Part shown: positions 43,565 to 52,861 of the stretch, in pieces
Layout of the letters: every line of letters starts with the position of its first letter
How positions within the stretch are numbered: position 1 is the first letter of the stretch
Source: CAXBCP01 sp963977005
GTDB lineage: Bacteria; Pseudomonadota; Alphaproteobacteria; MPNO01; UBA830
Assembly: GCA_963977005.1 (NCBI GenBank)
Contig: CAXBMQ010000009.1
Span: 1-64,000 of the forward strand
Direction: 5' to 3'
Length of the DNA: 64,000 bases
Translations under genes and position numbers: made by a program
Notes under the pieces: model-generated
The model's input: only the letters and a program-made list of their open reading frames with translations
Database searches by the model: none
Told to the model about the DNA's origin: nothing

Positions 43565-45515
43565 GCTTTCGTTCCTTCGCCGATCGCGGCATCGACACCG
43601 CCTGGCGTGACTTCGGGGGCGGCGCCCGCGCTTCCCATGATCGCCCTGTATTTTTTCTCCAGCCGCCGGTCCTGCATTCCCGCCGGCAGCGCGCGCAGGA
43701 ACTTGATCTGGGCCTTTCGCCAGTTCTCTTTCATCTTGTAGGCGGCGATCTGTTTCAACGGGGTACGGGGACGTTTGACCCTGCGGACCTGCCAGGCATC
43801 CTGCGCCGGTTTGCGGACAACGGTTGAATAGGGCGGCGAGAACGCGGAGATCTCACCGCAGTCGAGCCGCACATGCCCGCCGATGCTGCCATCCCTCTCG
43901 CGGGACGCGGCGGCGACGGCGCGGGCGGTGGTCACCAGGTTGCGCAACTCCTCGAATTCGATGAAGGCCTGGTTCCAGTCGGCGTATTCCGGGATCGCAA
44001 CGTCATCGAGGCTGGCCTCGAGACCGTCGAGCACAGCGTCCATGCGCGCAATGCGTTCCGCCGTCCGGACCGGCCCGATATTGTCCCAGCTCTCGCGCTG
44101 CAGGTCGCGTTTCAGCGTTGCCGCGGCGAGATTGCCGGCCTGTCCGAAGCGGCGCCGGGTCGCGGCGATACCGTCGGCAAACGCTGCGTCTTCGATCTCG
44201 GCGGTTGCGTTCCGTGCGCGTTCCGCGGCCGCCCGTCCGGCGCGCGCGCACCGAAGACGGCGCCTTCGGTCAGCGATGTCGAACCGAGCCGGTTGGCGCC
44301 GAACAACCCACCCATGGCCTGGCCCGCGGCGAACAGCCCGGTAATGCCGCCCGCCGTGCTGCCGTCGCCGCCTCCGCCCACCGTTGCGCCATCCGCATCG
44401 GTGCGGATGCCGCCCATCATGTAGTGGGCGCTTGGCCGGACTTCCCAGGCTTCGTCGCAATCCGCCGCCGCCCGGCCGAGCGCCTGGCGCGCGACCCGAT
44501 AGGCCGATGGCAGGGCGGAGGCGAGGAATTTCATGAAGTAGGGACCCGAGAGCGGGTGCAGGCGGTTGGCGGTCATGTCGAGATAGGCACCGCCGCCGGG
44601 GCTGCCGCGACCGTCCTCGACCGCGCGCATGATCGCCGCCGAACATTCGGCACGGGTCCTGAGATACACGCCGTCGAGGATGACCTTGCCGTTCCTGTCG
44701 CGAAGCACGCCGAGGAAGCTTGCCGTGACGGGCTCGCCGATCAGCAGGCCCTCGAAGGACGGCGGCGAGGCGACGCAGAACGGCAGGAACTGGACCTGTT
44801 CCATGTCCACGAGGTCGGCCCCCGCCCGTGCCGCCACGGCATAGGAATCGCCGGTATTGCCGCGCATGGTGTCGGTTTTCGGGAAATACAGCGTCGACAG
44901 ACCGCCGGCGGCGATCACCACCGCCGGTGCCCGCACGGCGACAAGCCTGCCGCGCGCAGCGTCGTAAATCAGCCCGCCGGCGACACGTTTCCGCGACGCG
45001 TCTTCCACGGTCACGACGTCGAGGAACCAGCCGTCTTCGAGATATTCGATCCGGCTGTCCTGAATTACCGCGTTCCAGTTGGCATGACCGAAAGCGATCC
45101 CGCTGTTGCGGTGACCGACCGACCGGCGCCGCGTATGTCCACCCATCGGCAGCGGCAGCGATTTGGGTGTGTTTTTCTCGGCATCGATGGCCGGGCGCAG
45201 GCCCTGTGCGCGATAGCGGTCATAGGCTTCCTTGCTGTCCTCGGCGAAGGCATCTGTCAGCGCGCTCACCGGAAGGTCGCCGCCGGCCATGCGCAGGTTC
45301 TCGGACAGGGTTTCTTCTGAATCGTCATCCGAACCGGATTCCCGCACGGTGGCCAGGCCTTCCGATATCTTGGTGTCCGAACAGCCGATAGGGTCCTTGG
45401 ACACGATGAGGACCCGCGCGCCTGCCTCCGCCGCGGCGTGTGCGGCGTGACTGCCGGCCCCGCCGGAGCCGACGACGACCACATCGTAGTCGCGCCATTC
45501 TGTTTCGATTGTCAT
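43561..45515 (-). CDS. Fumarate reductase/succinate dehydrogenase-like flavoprotein, frameshifted
   Basis: Two overlapping frames give one flavoprotein of about 650 residues. The first (45515 to about 44240) has the FAD motif VVVVGSGGAGSHAAHAAAEA and the capping and substrate regions. It also has the late FAD segment LFGANRLGSTSLTEGAVFGA. The frame is lost after about residue 422 at the tract GCGCGCGCGC (44240-44249). The C-terminal frame continues with GRAAAERARNATAEIED and a capping helical domain to 43561. Removing one GC unit restores the frame. The usual covalent FAD His is replaced by Asp47 (CSDTKISEG), so FAD would be non-covalent. A real pseudogene, a contingency switch or an assembly error are all possible. 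Confidence 0.75.
44240..44249. repeat. GC-dinucleotide tract causing the flavoprotein frameshift
   Basis: Five GC units (GCGCGCGCGC) lie exactly where the reading frame breaks. Four units would keep GAVFGARAGRAAAERARN in frame. Five units shift it to GARAPDGRPRN. Dinucleotide tracts are known hot spots for slipped-strand changes and for sequencing errors. Confidence 0.7.
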
Positions 45516-45699
45516 ATCTCCAGACGCCTCCCGAGGTCTGCACCCGGACAGGGACCATTATAATTGGTCCGCTATCCGCGCGCAGAGGGTGCCACGGCCC
45601 GCGGCGCCGATCCATTGCAAATCGACAAATTCATCTGTGTCCGGGATGCATCCCCGCCGGGGGAGGCGTTATACTGTCCAAAACCGGGAGAACCGAACG

Positions 45700-46623
45700 A
45701 TGACAACCGCGCTCTACACCCATGCCAGCTCCGCCCGGCACGATACCGGCGCGGGCCATCCCGAACGGATCGCGCGCATAGAGGCCGTGAACGCCGCGCT
45801 GGCGGGCGATTCCTGGTCGTCCCTGCTGCGCAGGGAAGCGCCGCTGGCGACAAAGGAACAGCTTTCGCGGGTGCATGCCGCGGGGTATGTCGACCTGATC
45901 CTCGAAAATATCCCCGAAGACGGCTACGCCCATCTCGATCCGGACACCGTGCTGTCGCCCGGTACCGGCGAAGCGGCGTTGCGGGCGGCCGGCGCGATCA
46001 TTTCGGCGGTCGATGACGTCGTCGCGGGAACCGTCGACAACGCGTTCTGTGCGGTCCGTCCGCCGGGCCACCATGCCGAACCGGGCCGCGGGATGGGGTT
46101 CTGCCTGTTCAATAACGTCGCGGTCGGCGCGCTGCATGCCCGCGCGGTTCATGGACTGCAAAAGGTGGCGATCGTCGATTTCGATGTCCATCACGGGAAC
46201 GGCACCCAGGCCACGTTCCAAAACGACCCGGATACGCTGTTCGCCTCGACCCACCAGTTTCCCCATTATCCCGGCACCGGGGCGGAAAGCGAAACCGGCG
46301 TCGGTAACATTTTCAACGCACCGCTCGATGCCGATAGCGGCGGTGCCGAATTCCGCGCCGCGATGGAGGATAAAATCCTGCCGGCGCTGCGCGCCTTCCG
46401 GCCCGAGATCGTCTTCGTATCCGCCGGGTTCGACGCCCATGCACGCGACCCGCTGGCGTCCCTGCGCTTCGAAGAGGCCGATTTCGAATGGGCGACCCTC
46501 AAACTACGCGACATCGCCGGCGAATACGCCGCCGGACGCCTTGTTTCGACGCTGGAGGGCGGCTACGACCTGGAAGCGCTGGGAAACAGCGTTCAGGCAC
46601 ATGCAGGCGCCCTGAGCGACTGA
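45700..46623 (+). CDS. Histone deacetylase-family (acetoin utilisation-type) amidohydrolase
   Basis: The 307-residue zinc hydrolase belongs to the arginase/deacetylase superfamily. The His-rich motif RPPGHHAEPGRGMGFCLFNN, the zinc ligands in DFDVHHGNGTQ, and SAGFDAHARDPLA are present. Bacterial members remove acetyl groups from polyamines or small molecules. GGGAG precedes the ATG at 45700. The longer upstream frame adds an unlikely leader. The gene is separate from its neighbours; it converges with the RND efflux genes. Confidence 0.9.
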   Translation: MTTALYTHASSARHDTGAGHPERIARIEAVNAALAGDSWSSLLRREAPLATKEQLSRVHAAGYVDLILENIPEDGYAHLDPDTVLSPGTGEAALRAAGAIISAVDDVVAGTVDNAFCAVRPPGHHAEPGRGMGFCLFNNVAVGALHARAVHGLQKVAIVDFDVHHGNGTQATFQNDPDTLFASTHQFPHYPGTGAESETGVGNIFNAPLDADSGGAEFRAAMEDKILPALRAFRPEIVFVSAGFDAHARDPLASLRFEEADFEWATLKLRDIAGEYAAGRLVSTLEGGYDLEALGNSVQAHAGALSD

Positions 46624-46650
46624 ACCGCCTTTCGCGTCTCGGGCCGCCGC

Positions 46651-49600
46651 TTATTCGGCGGCGACGGGCGCGCCATCGGCCGGCATATCCGCGGGGTCCG
46701 GCTTTTCCATGAACTTGCCGCGCTCGCGCTCCAGCAAGCCGGCCCCGATCGATAGCAGCGGCGGGATGATCAGCAGGGTGAGGACCGCCGACAGGGCGAG
46801 CCCGCCGACCACGACCGAGCCGAGACCGCGGTAGAGTTCCGATCCGGCGCCGGGCGTGACGACCAGGGGCAGCATGCCGACCACGCTGGTCAGGGTCGAC
46901 ATGAAGATCGGGCGGATTCGGTTGCGCGTCGCCTCAACGATCGCATCGGCGACCGCCGTACCCTCGTTCCGGATATGGTACAGCGTCTGGTGGACCAGCA
47001 GGATGGCGTTATTGACCACGGTTCCGACCAGGATCACGAACCCGAGCACGGTCAGCATGTCGAGCGATTGCGGTGTGAAGATATTCAGCAGGACCAGTCC
47101 GGCAACGCCGCCGGCGGTTGCCAGCGGCACCGAGAACATGATGATGAACGGATAGATGAAGCTCTCGAACAGAATCGCCATCACCAGGTAAATCACCAGC
47201 ATGGCGATCAGCAGGTTGGTCAGCATGGCGCGCCATGTATTCTGCAGTTCGTCGGCGGTGCCCGACAGCGACATCGAAACGCCTTCGGGCAGGCCGGCTT
47301 CGCGCATCGGCGCGATGACCTTGTCGCGAACGATATCGATCGCGGTCTCAAGCGGAATATCGGGGGCCGGACGGATCTGAAGGGTTACCGTCCGCTGCCG
47401 TTCGAGATGCTGGATCTGGTTCGGACCTTCGGTGACGCTGACCTTCGCCAGATTATCGACCGGCAGAATGTGTCCGCTTCGGGTCACCACGGGCAGGGTC
47501 GCGATGCCCTGTGTATTGGTCACGTTGCGTTCCGGACCCATCAGCGTGAGGTCGATGCGTTTCGCGCCGACGGTGACTTCCGAGACGCGCATGCCGTCAT
47601 TGAATACGTCGATCGACGTGCCGAGGTCGCGCGCCGTGAGCCCGTTATCCGCAAGGCGGCGCAGGTCCGGGATGATGCGGATTTCCGGCGCGCCCAGTTC
47701 GAGGCCCGGTTGGGGCCGGATCTGGTTGCCCGCCGCGCGCGGCATCTCGCGGTTGAGCACGCGGACGCCGTCACGGGCGATATCCAGAATATCCTCCAGG
47801 TTGGGGCCGGTGATATCGAGGTCGATCACCCGCGAGCCGCCGAAGCCCCGCCCGAACAGCGACGTCTGGGCAACGAAGCCGAAAGTGCCCGGTTCGCGGA
47901 ACACGGCACGCCGCATGATCGGTATCAGTTCCGCCGCGCGCGTCGGATCGGTTGCCGAGGCGGCGACAATGGTCGTCGTCGACCGTGCGACGAACCAGAG
48001 GCGTTCGATCTTCACGGGTTCGTCGCGCGACCCGATATCGGTCTTGTCCTTTGCCCAGAACTGACGTGTCGCGTCTTCGACGTCCTTCGCGATTTCCTGC
48101 GTCGTCGCCAGGTTGTATCCCGGCGGCGGGAGGGTCAGCGCGATCACCAGGTTCCGGTTTCCTTCGGGCAGGTATTCCAGCTTCGGCAGGAACAGCCAGG
48201 TAAACAGCATGGTAATACCGCAGACCGCCGCGACGACGCCGAAGGCGATCACGCGGCTGCCGATAACGATGCGGGTGAACCCGGTGACGAAACCGACAAA
48301 GCCGCGGGCAAATCCGTCTATCACGGGGATGCGGGTCCGCGATGCCGCATCCTGCGGATTGCCGCGCACCAGCCGGGCCGCGAGGGACGGGACCACCGTG
48401 ATCGACACGATCAGCGACAGAAGCACGGCGACCGACAGGGCGACGGCGATATCCCGGAAGAGCTGGCCGACGACGAGTTCCATGACCAGGATCGGCGCAA
48501 ACACGACGACGGTGGTGATTGCCGATGCCATGATGGCGCCCCAGACTTCGTTCGCGCCCCGGATCGCGGCCTCGATCCGGCCGCGGCCGAGTTCGCGGTG
48601 GCGGTAGATGTTTTCGAGAACGACGATGGCGGCATCGACCACCATGCCGACGGCAAAGGCGATGCCCGCCAGACTGATCACGTTGAGCGACCGGCCCAGC
48701 GCGGCCATGGCAACGAAAGAGCCCACGATCGACACCGGAATGGCGAGCGACACCGCGAGCGTCGCGCCAAACGACCGGAGAAACACGAGCAGGATCAGCG
48801 CCGCCAGCAGTCCGCCGACCCAGATGTTCTGGGTTACAAGGTCGATGGACGAATGGATGTAGAGCGTGTCGTCATATACCTGCTCCAGGATCAGTCCGTT
48901 TTCGGCGAGCGGCCCGCTATTCAGCTTTGCGGCGGTCTCTTTCAGGTTTTTCATCACGTCGATGACATTGGCGCCGGTATCGCGGATCGCGTTCACGACG
49001 ATCGCGTTTTCGCCCATCGTGCGAATGCGCGCCGTCGCCCGCTTGTGGCCGAACTCGACCTTCGCGATGTCGCCCACGGTGACGCGCGATACCCGCCCGG
49101 TCGCCTCGTCCTGTACCGAGCGCAGCACCACAGACCGGACGCGCTCGAGCGAATTCAGTTCGCTTTCCGTCCGCACGGTGTATTGCCGTTTGCCCTCGTC
49201 GACCTCTCCGGCGGACACGTTGATATTGGTGCCACGGAGCGCGTCGGCGAGATTCGCCGCGGTGAGCTGGTAGTGGGCGAGGCTGCGGGGGTCGACGATG
49301 ACGCGCAGTTCGGTCTCGTCGCCGCCGAAGACATTGACCACGGCGACGCCCTGCACGCGCTCAAGCCGGTCGCGCACGACATCCTCGACGAAGTCGCCAT
49401 AGGTGAACACCGACCGCGCGTTCCCCGGCTTGGGCCTGACGGTGAACCAGGCGATCGGATTGTCGTCGGTATCGCGCGTGATGATGCGCGGCTCTTCCGC
49501 CTCTTCGGGGGTGCCGGTGATCTGGCTCAGCCGGTTGTTGATCAACAGGATCGACTGCTCGCGGCTGGCGGATGGCACGAATGTCAGCAGAATCTGGGCG

Positions 49601-49863
49601 CTCCCACGGCGCGAGCGCGATTCCATGCGTTCAAGCCCTTCAAGCCCCTTCAGGGCTTCTTCCTGCCGGTTGACGACTTCGCGTTCGACCTCCGCGGGCG
49701 ATCCGCCGCGCCAGTCGGTTTCGATGATGATCAGCGGCTTGCGGACATCCGGTGTCAGCTGGATCGGGATCGACGTAAGCGACAGCCAGCCCAGAAGCAT
49801 GACGATCAGCACGCCGGCGACAACCGCCACGGGCCGCCGCACCGAGAGATTTATAAGCTGCAT
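46651..49863 (-). CDS. RND-family efflux pump permease
   Basis: The 1070-residue inner-membrane transporter has the duplicated RND layout with twelve helices and two large periplasmic loops. The N-terminus LINLSVRRPVAVVAGVLIVM and PIQLTPDVRKPLIIIETDW are typical of AcrB-like HAE pumps. The TM4 proton-relay segment is AVGMVVDAAIVVLENIYRHR, with one Asp and Ala in place of the second Asp of AcrB. It follows its membrane fusion gene by six bases, forming an efflux operon without a local TolC gene. Substrates are unknown. Confidence 0.92.
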   Translation of the reverse strand: MQLINLSVRRPVAVVAGVLIVMLLGWLSLTSIPIQLTPDVRKPLIIIETDWRGGSPAEVEREVVNRQEEALKGLEGLERMESRSRRGSAQILLTFVPSASREQSILLINNRLSQITGTPEEAEEPRIITRDTDDNPIAWFTVRPKPGNARSVFTYGDFVEDVVRDRLERVQGVAVVNVFGGDETELRVIVDPRSLAHYQLTAANLADALRGTNINVSAGEVDEGKRQYTVRTESELNSLERVRSVVLRSVQDEATGRVSRVTVGDIAKVEFGHKRATARIRTMGENAIVVNAIRDTGANVIDVMKNLKETAAKLNSGPLAENGLILEQVYDDTLYIHSSIDLVTQNIWVGGLLAALILLVFLRSFGATLAVSLAIPVSIVGSFVAMAALGRSLNVISLAGIAFAVGMVVDAAIVVLENIYRHRELGRGRIEAAIRGANEVWGAIMASAITTVVVFAPILVMELVVGQLFRDIAVALSVAVLLSLIVSITVVPSLAARLVRGNPQDAASRTRIPVIDGFARGFVGFVTGFTRIVIGSRVIAFGVVAAVCGITMLFTWLFLPKLEYLPEGNRNLVIALTLPPPGYNLATTQEIAKDVEDATRQFWAKDKTDIGSRDEPVKIERLWFVARSTTTIVAASATDPTRAAELIPIMRRAVFREPGTFGFVAQTSLFGRGFGGSRVIDLDITGPNLEDILDIARDGVRVLNREMPRAAGNQIRPQPGLELGAPEIRIIPDLRRLADNGLTARDLGTSIDVFNDGMRVSEVTVGAKRIDLTLMGPERNVTNTQGIATLPVVTRSGHILPVDNLAKVSVTEGPNQIQHLERQRTVTLQIRPAPDIPLETAIDIVRDKVIAPMREAGLPEGVSMSLSGTADELQNTWRAMLTNLLIAMLVIYLVMAILFESFIYPFIIMFSVPLATAGGVAGLVLLNIFTPQSLDMLTVLGFVILVGTVVNNAILLVHQTLYHIRNEGTAVADAIVEATRNRIRPIFMSTLTSVVGMLPLVVTPGAGSELYRGLGSVVVGGLALSAVLTLLIIPPLLSIGAGLLERERGKFMEKPDPADMPADGAPVAAE

Positions 49864-49869
49864 GGCTGT

Positions 49870-51255
49870 TTACTCCGCGCGGCGGGAAGACGGAATCGGT
49901 CGTCCGCCGGCGGCGGGCTCCGTTGCGCTTTCGCCCGGTTTGCCACCCGGTCTGCCGCCGGGTCTGTCACCCGGTTTGCTCCCGGATCTGCGGCCGCGCT
50001 CGCTGCCCGCATCCTTGCCGCGGACCTGAACGTCCTGGCCCGGCCGCAGGCGCTCGTTTCCGCGGATAACGGCGAGATCGCCCGGCGCCAGGCCGGACAC
50101 GATCTCGAAACGGTCGCCGAACGCCTCGCCCAGCACGACCTTGCGCTGGGCGGCCTTGCCGTCGGCGACGACGAACATGACGGATGACCCGCGCCGGTGC
50201 AGCAATGCGTCCTTGTGGGCACTCGTCACCATGCGCGGCCTCCCGCTCGGGATATGCAGGATCACGCTCTGACCGGCGGCCAGCAGCTCCGGTTGCGTAT
50301 CTCCGGCCGGGACAAACCGGATGGTCCGGGTGCGGGTGAGCTGGTTTTCCTCCGGCACGACGGCGCGTACCGTCACGTCGAATTTCGGCGTCGATTCCGG
50401 GTCCACAAGAATTCTGAGTCCCGGCGTCAGCCCGTCGAGGCGGCGCACCGGCACTTCGGCCTCGATTTCGAGCGCATCGTCGCTGGTCATCGTCACGACC
50501 CGTTCGCCGATACTCAGATAGGCGCCCGCTTCGGTATGGCGTTGCGTCACCACGCCGTTATAGGGCGCGCGGATGGCGGCATTTGCGAGATTTATTTCGG
50601 CGATATTCAGGCTGGCAACCGCCTGCTGCACCCGCGCGGCGGTTTCGGCGACGGCGCTGCGGTAGCGTTCGACTTCACGGCGCTTGTCGTCCAGTCGTGC
50701 GGGCGAGAAGGCGGCCGACTGGCGCAGCCGTTCGATGCGCTGGAGCTCCTGTTCCGCGAGCCTCAGCTGCGCCCTGGCGGTCACGGTTTTGGCCCTGAAT
50801 TCCGCCAGCTCCGCCGTCTTGAGGTCGCGCTCGCTGGTCAGCATGTCGGATTCCAGCGCGATCAGCACATCGCCCTTGCTGACGCGGGTGCCGACGTCCG
50901 CGTGGATTTCCGCGACGGCGCCGCGGACCCGCGCCGCGACGACGCCGGCCTTGCGCGCGATTATGCGGCCGTATACCGGCAGGGTCTCGGTCATCTGGCT
51001 GCGGGTTACCGCGTCGACCACGACGAATGTGGGGCGCCCGCCACCGGCCGCCCTGCCTTTTGCCGGGGCGCCTGTCGCGCCCTCGGGCCTGCCATCGGGC
51101 CGCGTTCCGCGCGGGGTCGAAGACGGTGTCGAGGAGGGGACGGCAGCGCCGGTTTTGCCGGCCGCCTGCGCAAACACCGGAAAGGAAAAACCGGACAGGC
51201 ACAAAGCCGCCGCGACGACCGCAGCGGACGCAGTGTGCAAGGGTGAAATGCCCAT
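49870..51255 (-). CDS. RND efflux membrane fusion protein
   Basis: The 461-residue periplasmic adaptor has a signal peptide (VVAAALCLSGFSFPVFAQA). It also has a Pro/Ser/Arg-rich linker, a lipoyl-like half (ARVRGAVAEIHADVGTRVSK), a long coiled-coil hairpin, and the matching second lipoyl half (AIRAPYNGVVTQRHTEAGAY). A C-terminal low-complexity tail with GDRPGGRPGGKPGESATEP is unusual for the family. It links the pump to an outer-membrane channel. The gene starts the two-gene leftward operon with the pump six bases downstream. Regulation is not apparent. Confidence 0.9.
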   Translation of the reverse strand: MGISPLHTASAAVVAAALCLSGFSFPVFAQAAGKTGAAVPSSTPSSTPRGTRPDGRPEGATGAPAKGRAAGGGRPTFVVVDAVTRSQMTETLPVYGRIIARKAGVVAARVRGAVAEIHADVGTRVSKGDVLIALESDMLTSERDLKTAELAEFRAKTVTARAQLRLAEQELQRIERLRQSAAFSPARLDDKRREVERYRSAVAETAARVQQAVASLNIAEINLANAAIRAPYNGVVTQRHTEAGAYLSIGERVVTMTSDDALEIEAEVPVRRLDGLTPGLRILVDPESTPKFDVTVRAVVPEENQLTRTRTIRFVPAGDTQPELLAAGQSVILHIPSGRPRMVTSAHKDALLHRRGSSVMFVVADGKAAQRKVVLGEAFGDRFEIVSGLAPGDLAVIRGNERLRPGQDVQVRGKDAGSERGRRSGSKPGDRPGGRPGGKPGESATEPAAGGRPIPSSRRAE

Positions 51256-51569
51256 AATTCGAATGTTCCCTGAAAGGCGGAATTCCCAATATTCCGTCCG
51301 TTTCCGCGCGAATTCGGCTTCTGTCGCGCGGGCGTGATCGTCTCCGCCGGAGAATCGTCTAAATCTGCCTGAATCGGGTGTTTGTCAAAGGATTTGAGCG
51401 TCCGCCTGAAAAATAATTCTGCCTGTAATCGCGCCACAATAAGTCGGTTGGTCCCGGTCTTCGGCTGCCCGTACCGGGGCGGCGGGCACACAAGAGTTTG
51501 ATTCGCGCCGTGGGTTGCCCTAAACCCTTTCAAATCCTACTCTTTATCCAGTTCAAAAAAGGATAAACC

Positions 51570-51821
51570 ATGGCGGATAACGCCAAATTGGCCGATATCG
51601 CAAAAATGTCCTTCGAAGACGCGCTTGCAGAGCTCGAAGAGATCGTGCGCACGCTTGAAGGCGGCAAGGGCAAGCTTGAAGCGGCGATCACCGCGTATGA
51701 ACGCGGCGCGCAGCTGAAGGCGCATTGCGAGAAAAAACTCAAGGAAGCGCAGGCCAAGGTGGAAAAAATTTCCCTTGGCGCCGGGGGTGAAGCGGTGACG
51801 GAGCCGGCGAACATTGACTAA
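51570..51821 (+). CDS. xseB: Exonuclease VII small subunit
   Basis: The 83-residue protein is XseB, which combines with XseA in multiple copies to degrade single-stranded DNA. The conserved core is SFEDALAELEEIVRTLEGGK, followed by YERGAQLKAHCEKKLKEAQA. AGGAT precedes the ATG. It opens the alphaproteobacterial xseB-ispA-dxs order and overlaps ispA by eight bases. xseA is not in the window. Confidence 0.95.
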   Translation: MADNAKLADIAKMSFEDALAELEEIVRTLEGGKGKLEAAITAYERGAQLKAHCEKKLKEAQAKVEKISLGAGGEAVTEPANID

Positions 51822-52770
51822 CGCAACTTCTGCCGTGGCTTCCGCAGGCCGGTCGACGGATCCGGGCACCAGGGATTCGTCCGCGGTTCCGGTCCGCGAC
51901 GCGCTGACCGGTTTCGCGGCAACGATGACCGCCACGCTCGACTCCCTGCTGCCGCCGCCCGGCGGGCCGGAGGGCAAGCTGTTCGAGGCCATGCGGTATT
52001 CGGCACTCGGCACGGGCAAGTTCCTGCGGCCCTACATCGTGCGTACCGCGGCGCTGATGTTCGACGTCCCCGAAAAGCACTACCTGCGCGCCGGCGCCGC
52101 CGTCGAGATGGTGCATACCTATTCGCTGATCCATGACGATCTGCCGGCGATGGATGACGACGACATGCGTCGCGGCCGGCCGTCCTGTCATGTCGCTTTC
52201 GACGAGGCGACCGCGATCCTGGCGGGCGACGCCCTGCTGACGCTGTCTTTCGAGGTGCTGGCCGGCACCGATACGCATCCCGATCCCCAGGTGCGCAGCG
52301 ACCTCGTGGCAGCGCTTGCGGCGCGGTCAGGTGGCGCCGGCATGGTCGGCGGCCAGATGATCGATCTTGAGAGCGAACATGCCGCGGTCGATGCGGCCTT
52401 GATCGCGCGGCTTGAAACCATGAAAACGGGCGCGCTGATTTCCTATTCCAGCGCTGCCGGCGCGATCCTGGGCCAGGCCGGCCAGGATGCCATTAAAACC
52501 CTGGAAATGTTCGGCTTTGAACTGGGGCTTGCCTTCCAGATTACCGACGATTTGCTTGACGTTGAAGGCGATGAGGACGATGTTGGCAAGAAGGTAGGCA
52601 AGGATGCCGAGGCCGGGAAGGCAACCTTCGTTTCCGCGCTGGGGGTAGACGGCGCGAAAAACGAGGCGCGCCGGGTGACCGACCGTGCGCTTTCCCGATT
52701 GGACACGTTCGGCGCACAGGCGAACGCGTTGCGGTCGGTGGCTGAATTCGTTCTTGCCCGGAACAACTAG
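51814..52770 (+). CDS. ispA: Farnesyl diphosphate synthase
   Basis: The 318-residue prenyltransferase condenses IPP with DMAPP and GPP to make C15 diphosphate for quinones and carriers. The first Asp-rich motif is LIHDDLPAMDDDDMRRG and the second is QITDDLLDVEGDEDD, with the KFLRP segment GTGKFLRPYIVRTA before it. The N-terminus is about 25 residues longer than usual. The TTG start at 51814 overlaps xseB by eight bases, suggesting coupled translation. It is followed by dxs at 91 bp, the next enzyme upstream in the same pathway. Confidence 0.94.
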   Translation: MTNATSAVASAGRSTDPGTRDSSAVPVRDALTGFAATMTATLDSLLPPPGGPEGKLFEAMRYSALGTGKFLRPYIVRTAALMFDVPEKHYLRAGAAVEMVHTYSLIHDDLPAMDDDDMRRGRPSCHVAFDEATAILAGDALLTLSFEVLAGTDTHPDPQVRSDLVAALAARSGGAGMVGGQMIDLESEHAAVDAALIARLETMKTGALISYSSAAGAILGQAGQDAIKTLEMFGFELGLAFQITDDLLDVEGDEDDVGKKVGKDAEAGKATFVSALGVDGAKNEARRVTDRALSRLDTFGAQANALRSVAEFVLARNN

Positions 52771-52861
52771 ACGACCGATTGAACAGAGCCGCAACGGTGA
52801 CATATTCAAGCCCGACCTGTTTCAGCATTATGACGTATAAATTTTACAGCAGGGGATGCTA

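Noticed and set aside
42824..45515. Treating the flavoprotein as two separate genes
   Set aside because: The second frame has no start or ribosome binding site after the shift and continues the same domain, so a single frameshifted gene is a better reading.
46643..46662. A perfect 7-bp hairpin between the deacetylase and RND genes
   Set aside because: GCCGCCG, CTTATT, CGGCGGC has no T-run on either side and includes the pump's stop codon, so it is not a convincing terminator.
46975..50187. A 1070-residue open frame antisense to the RND pump
   Set aside because: It mirrors the coding pattern of a clear RND permease. The translated sequence is His/Arg/Asp-rich without any domain. Such frames are expected opposite high-GC genes.
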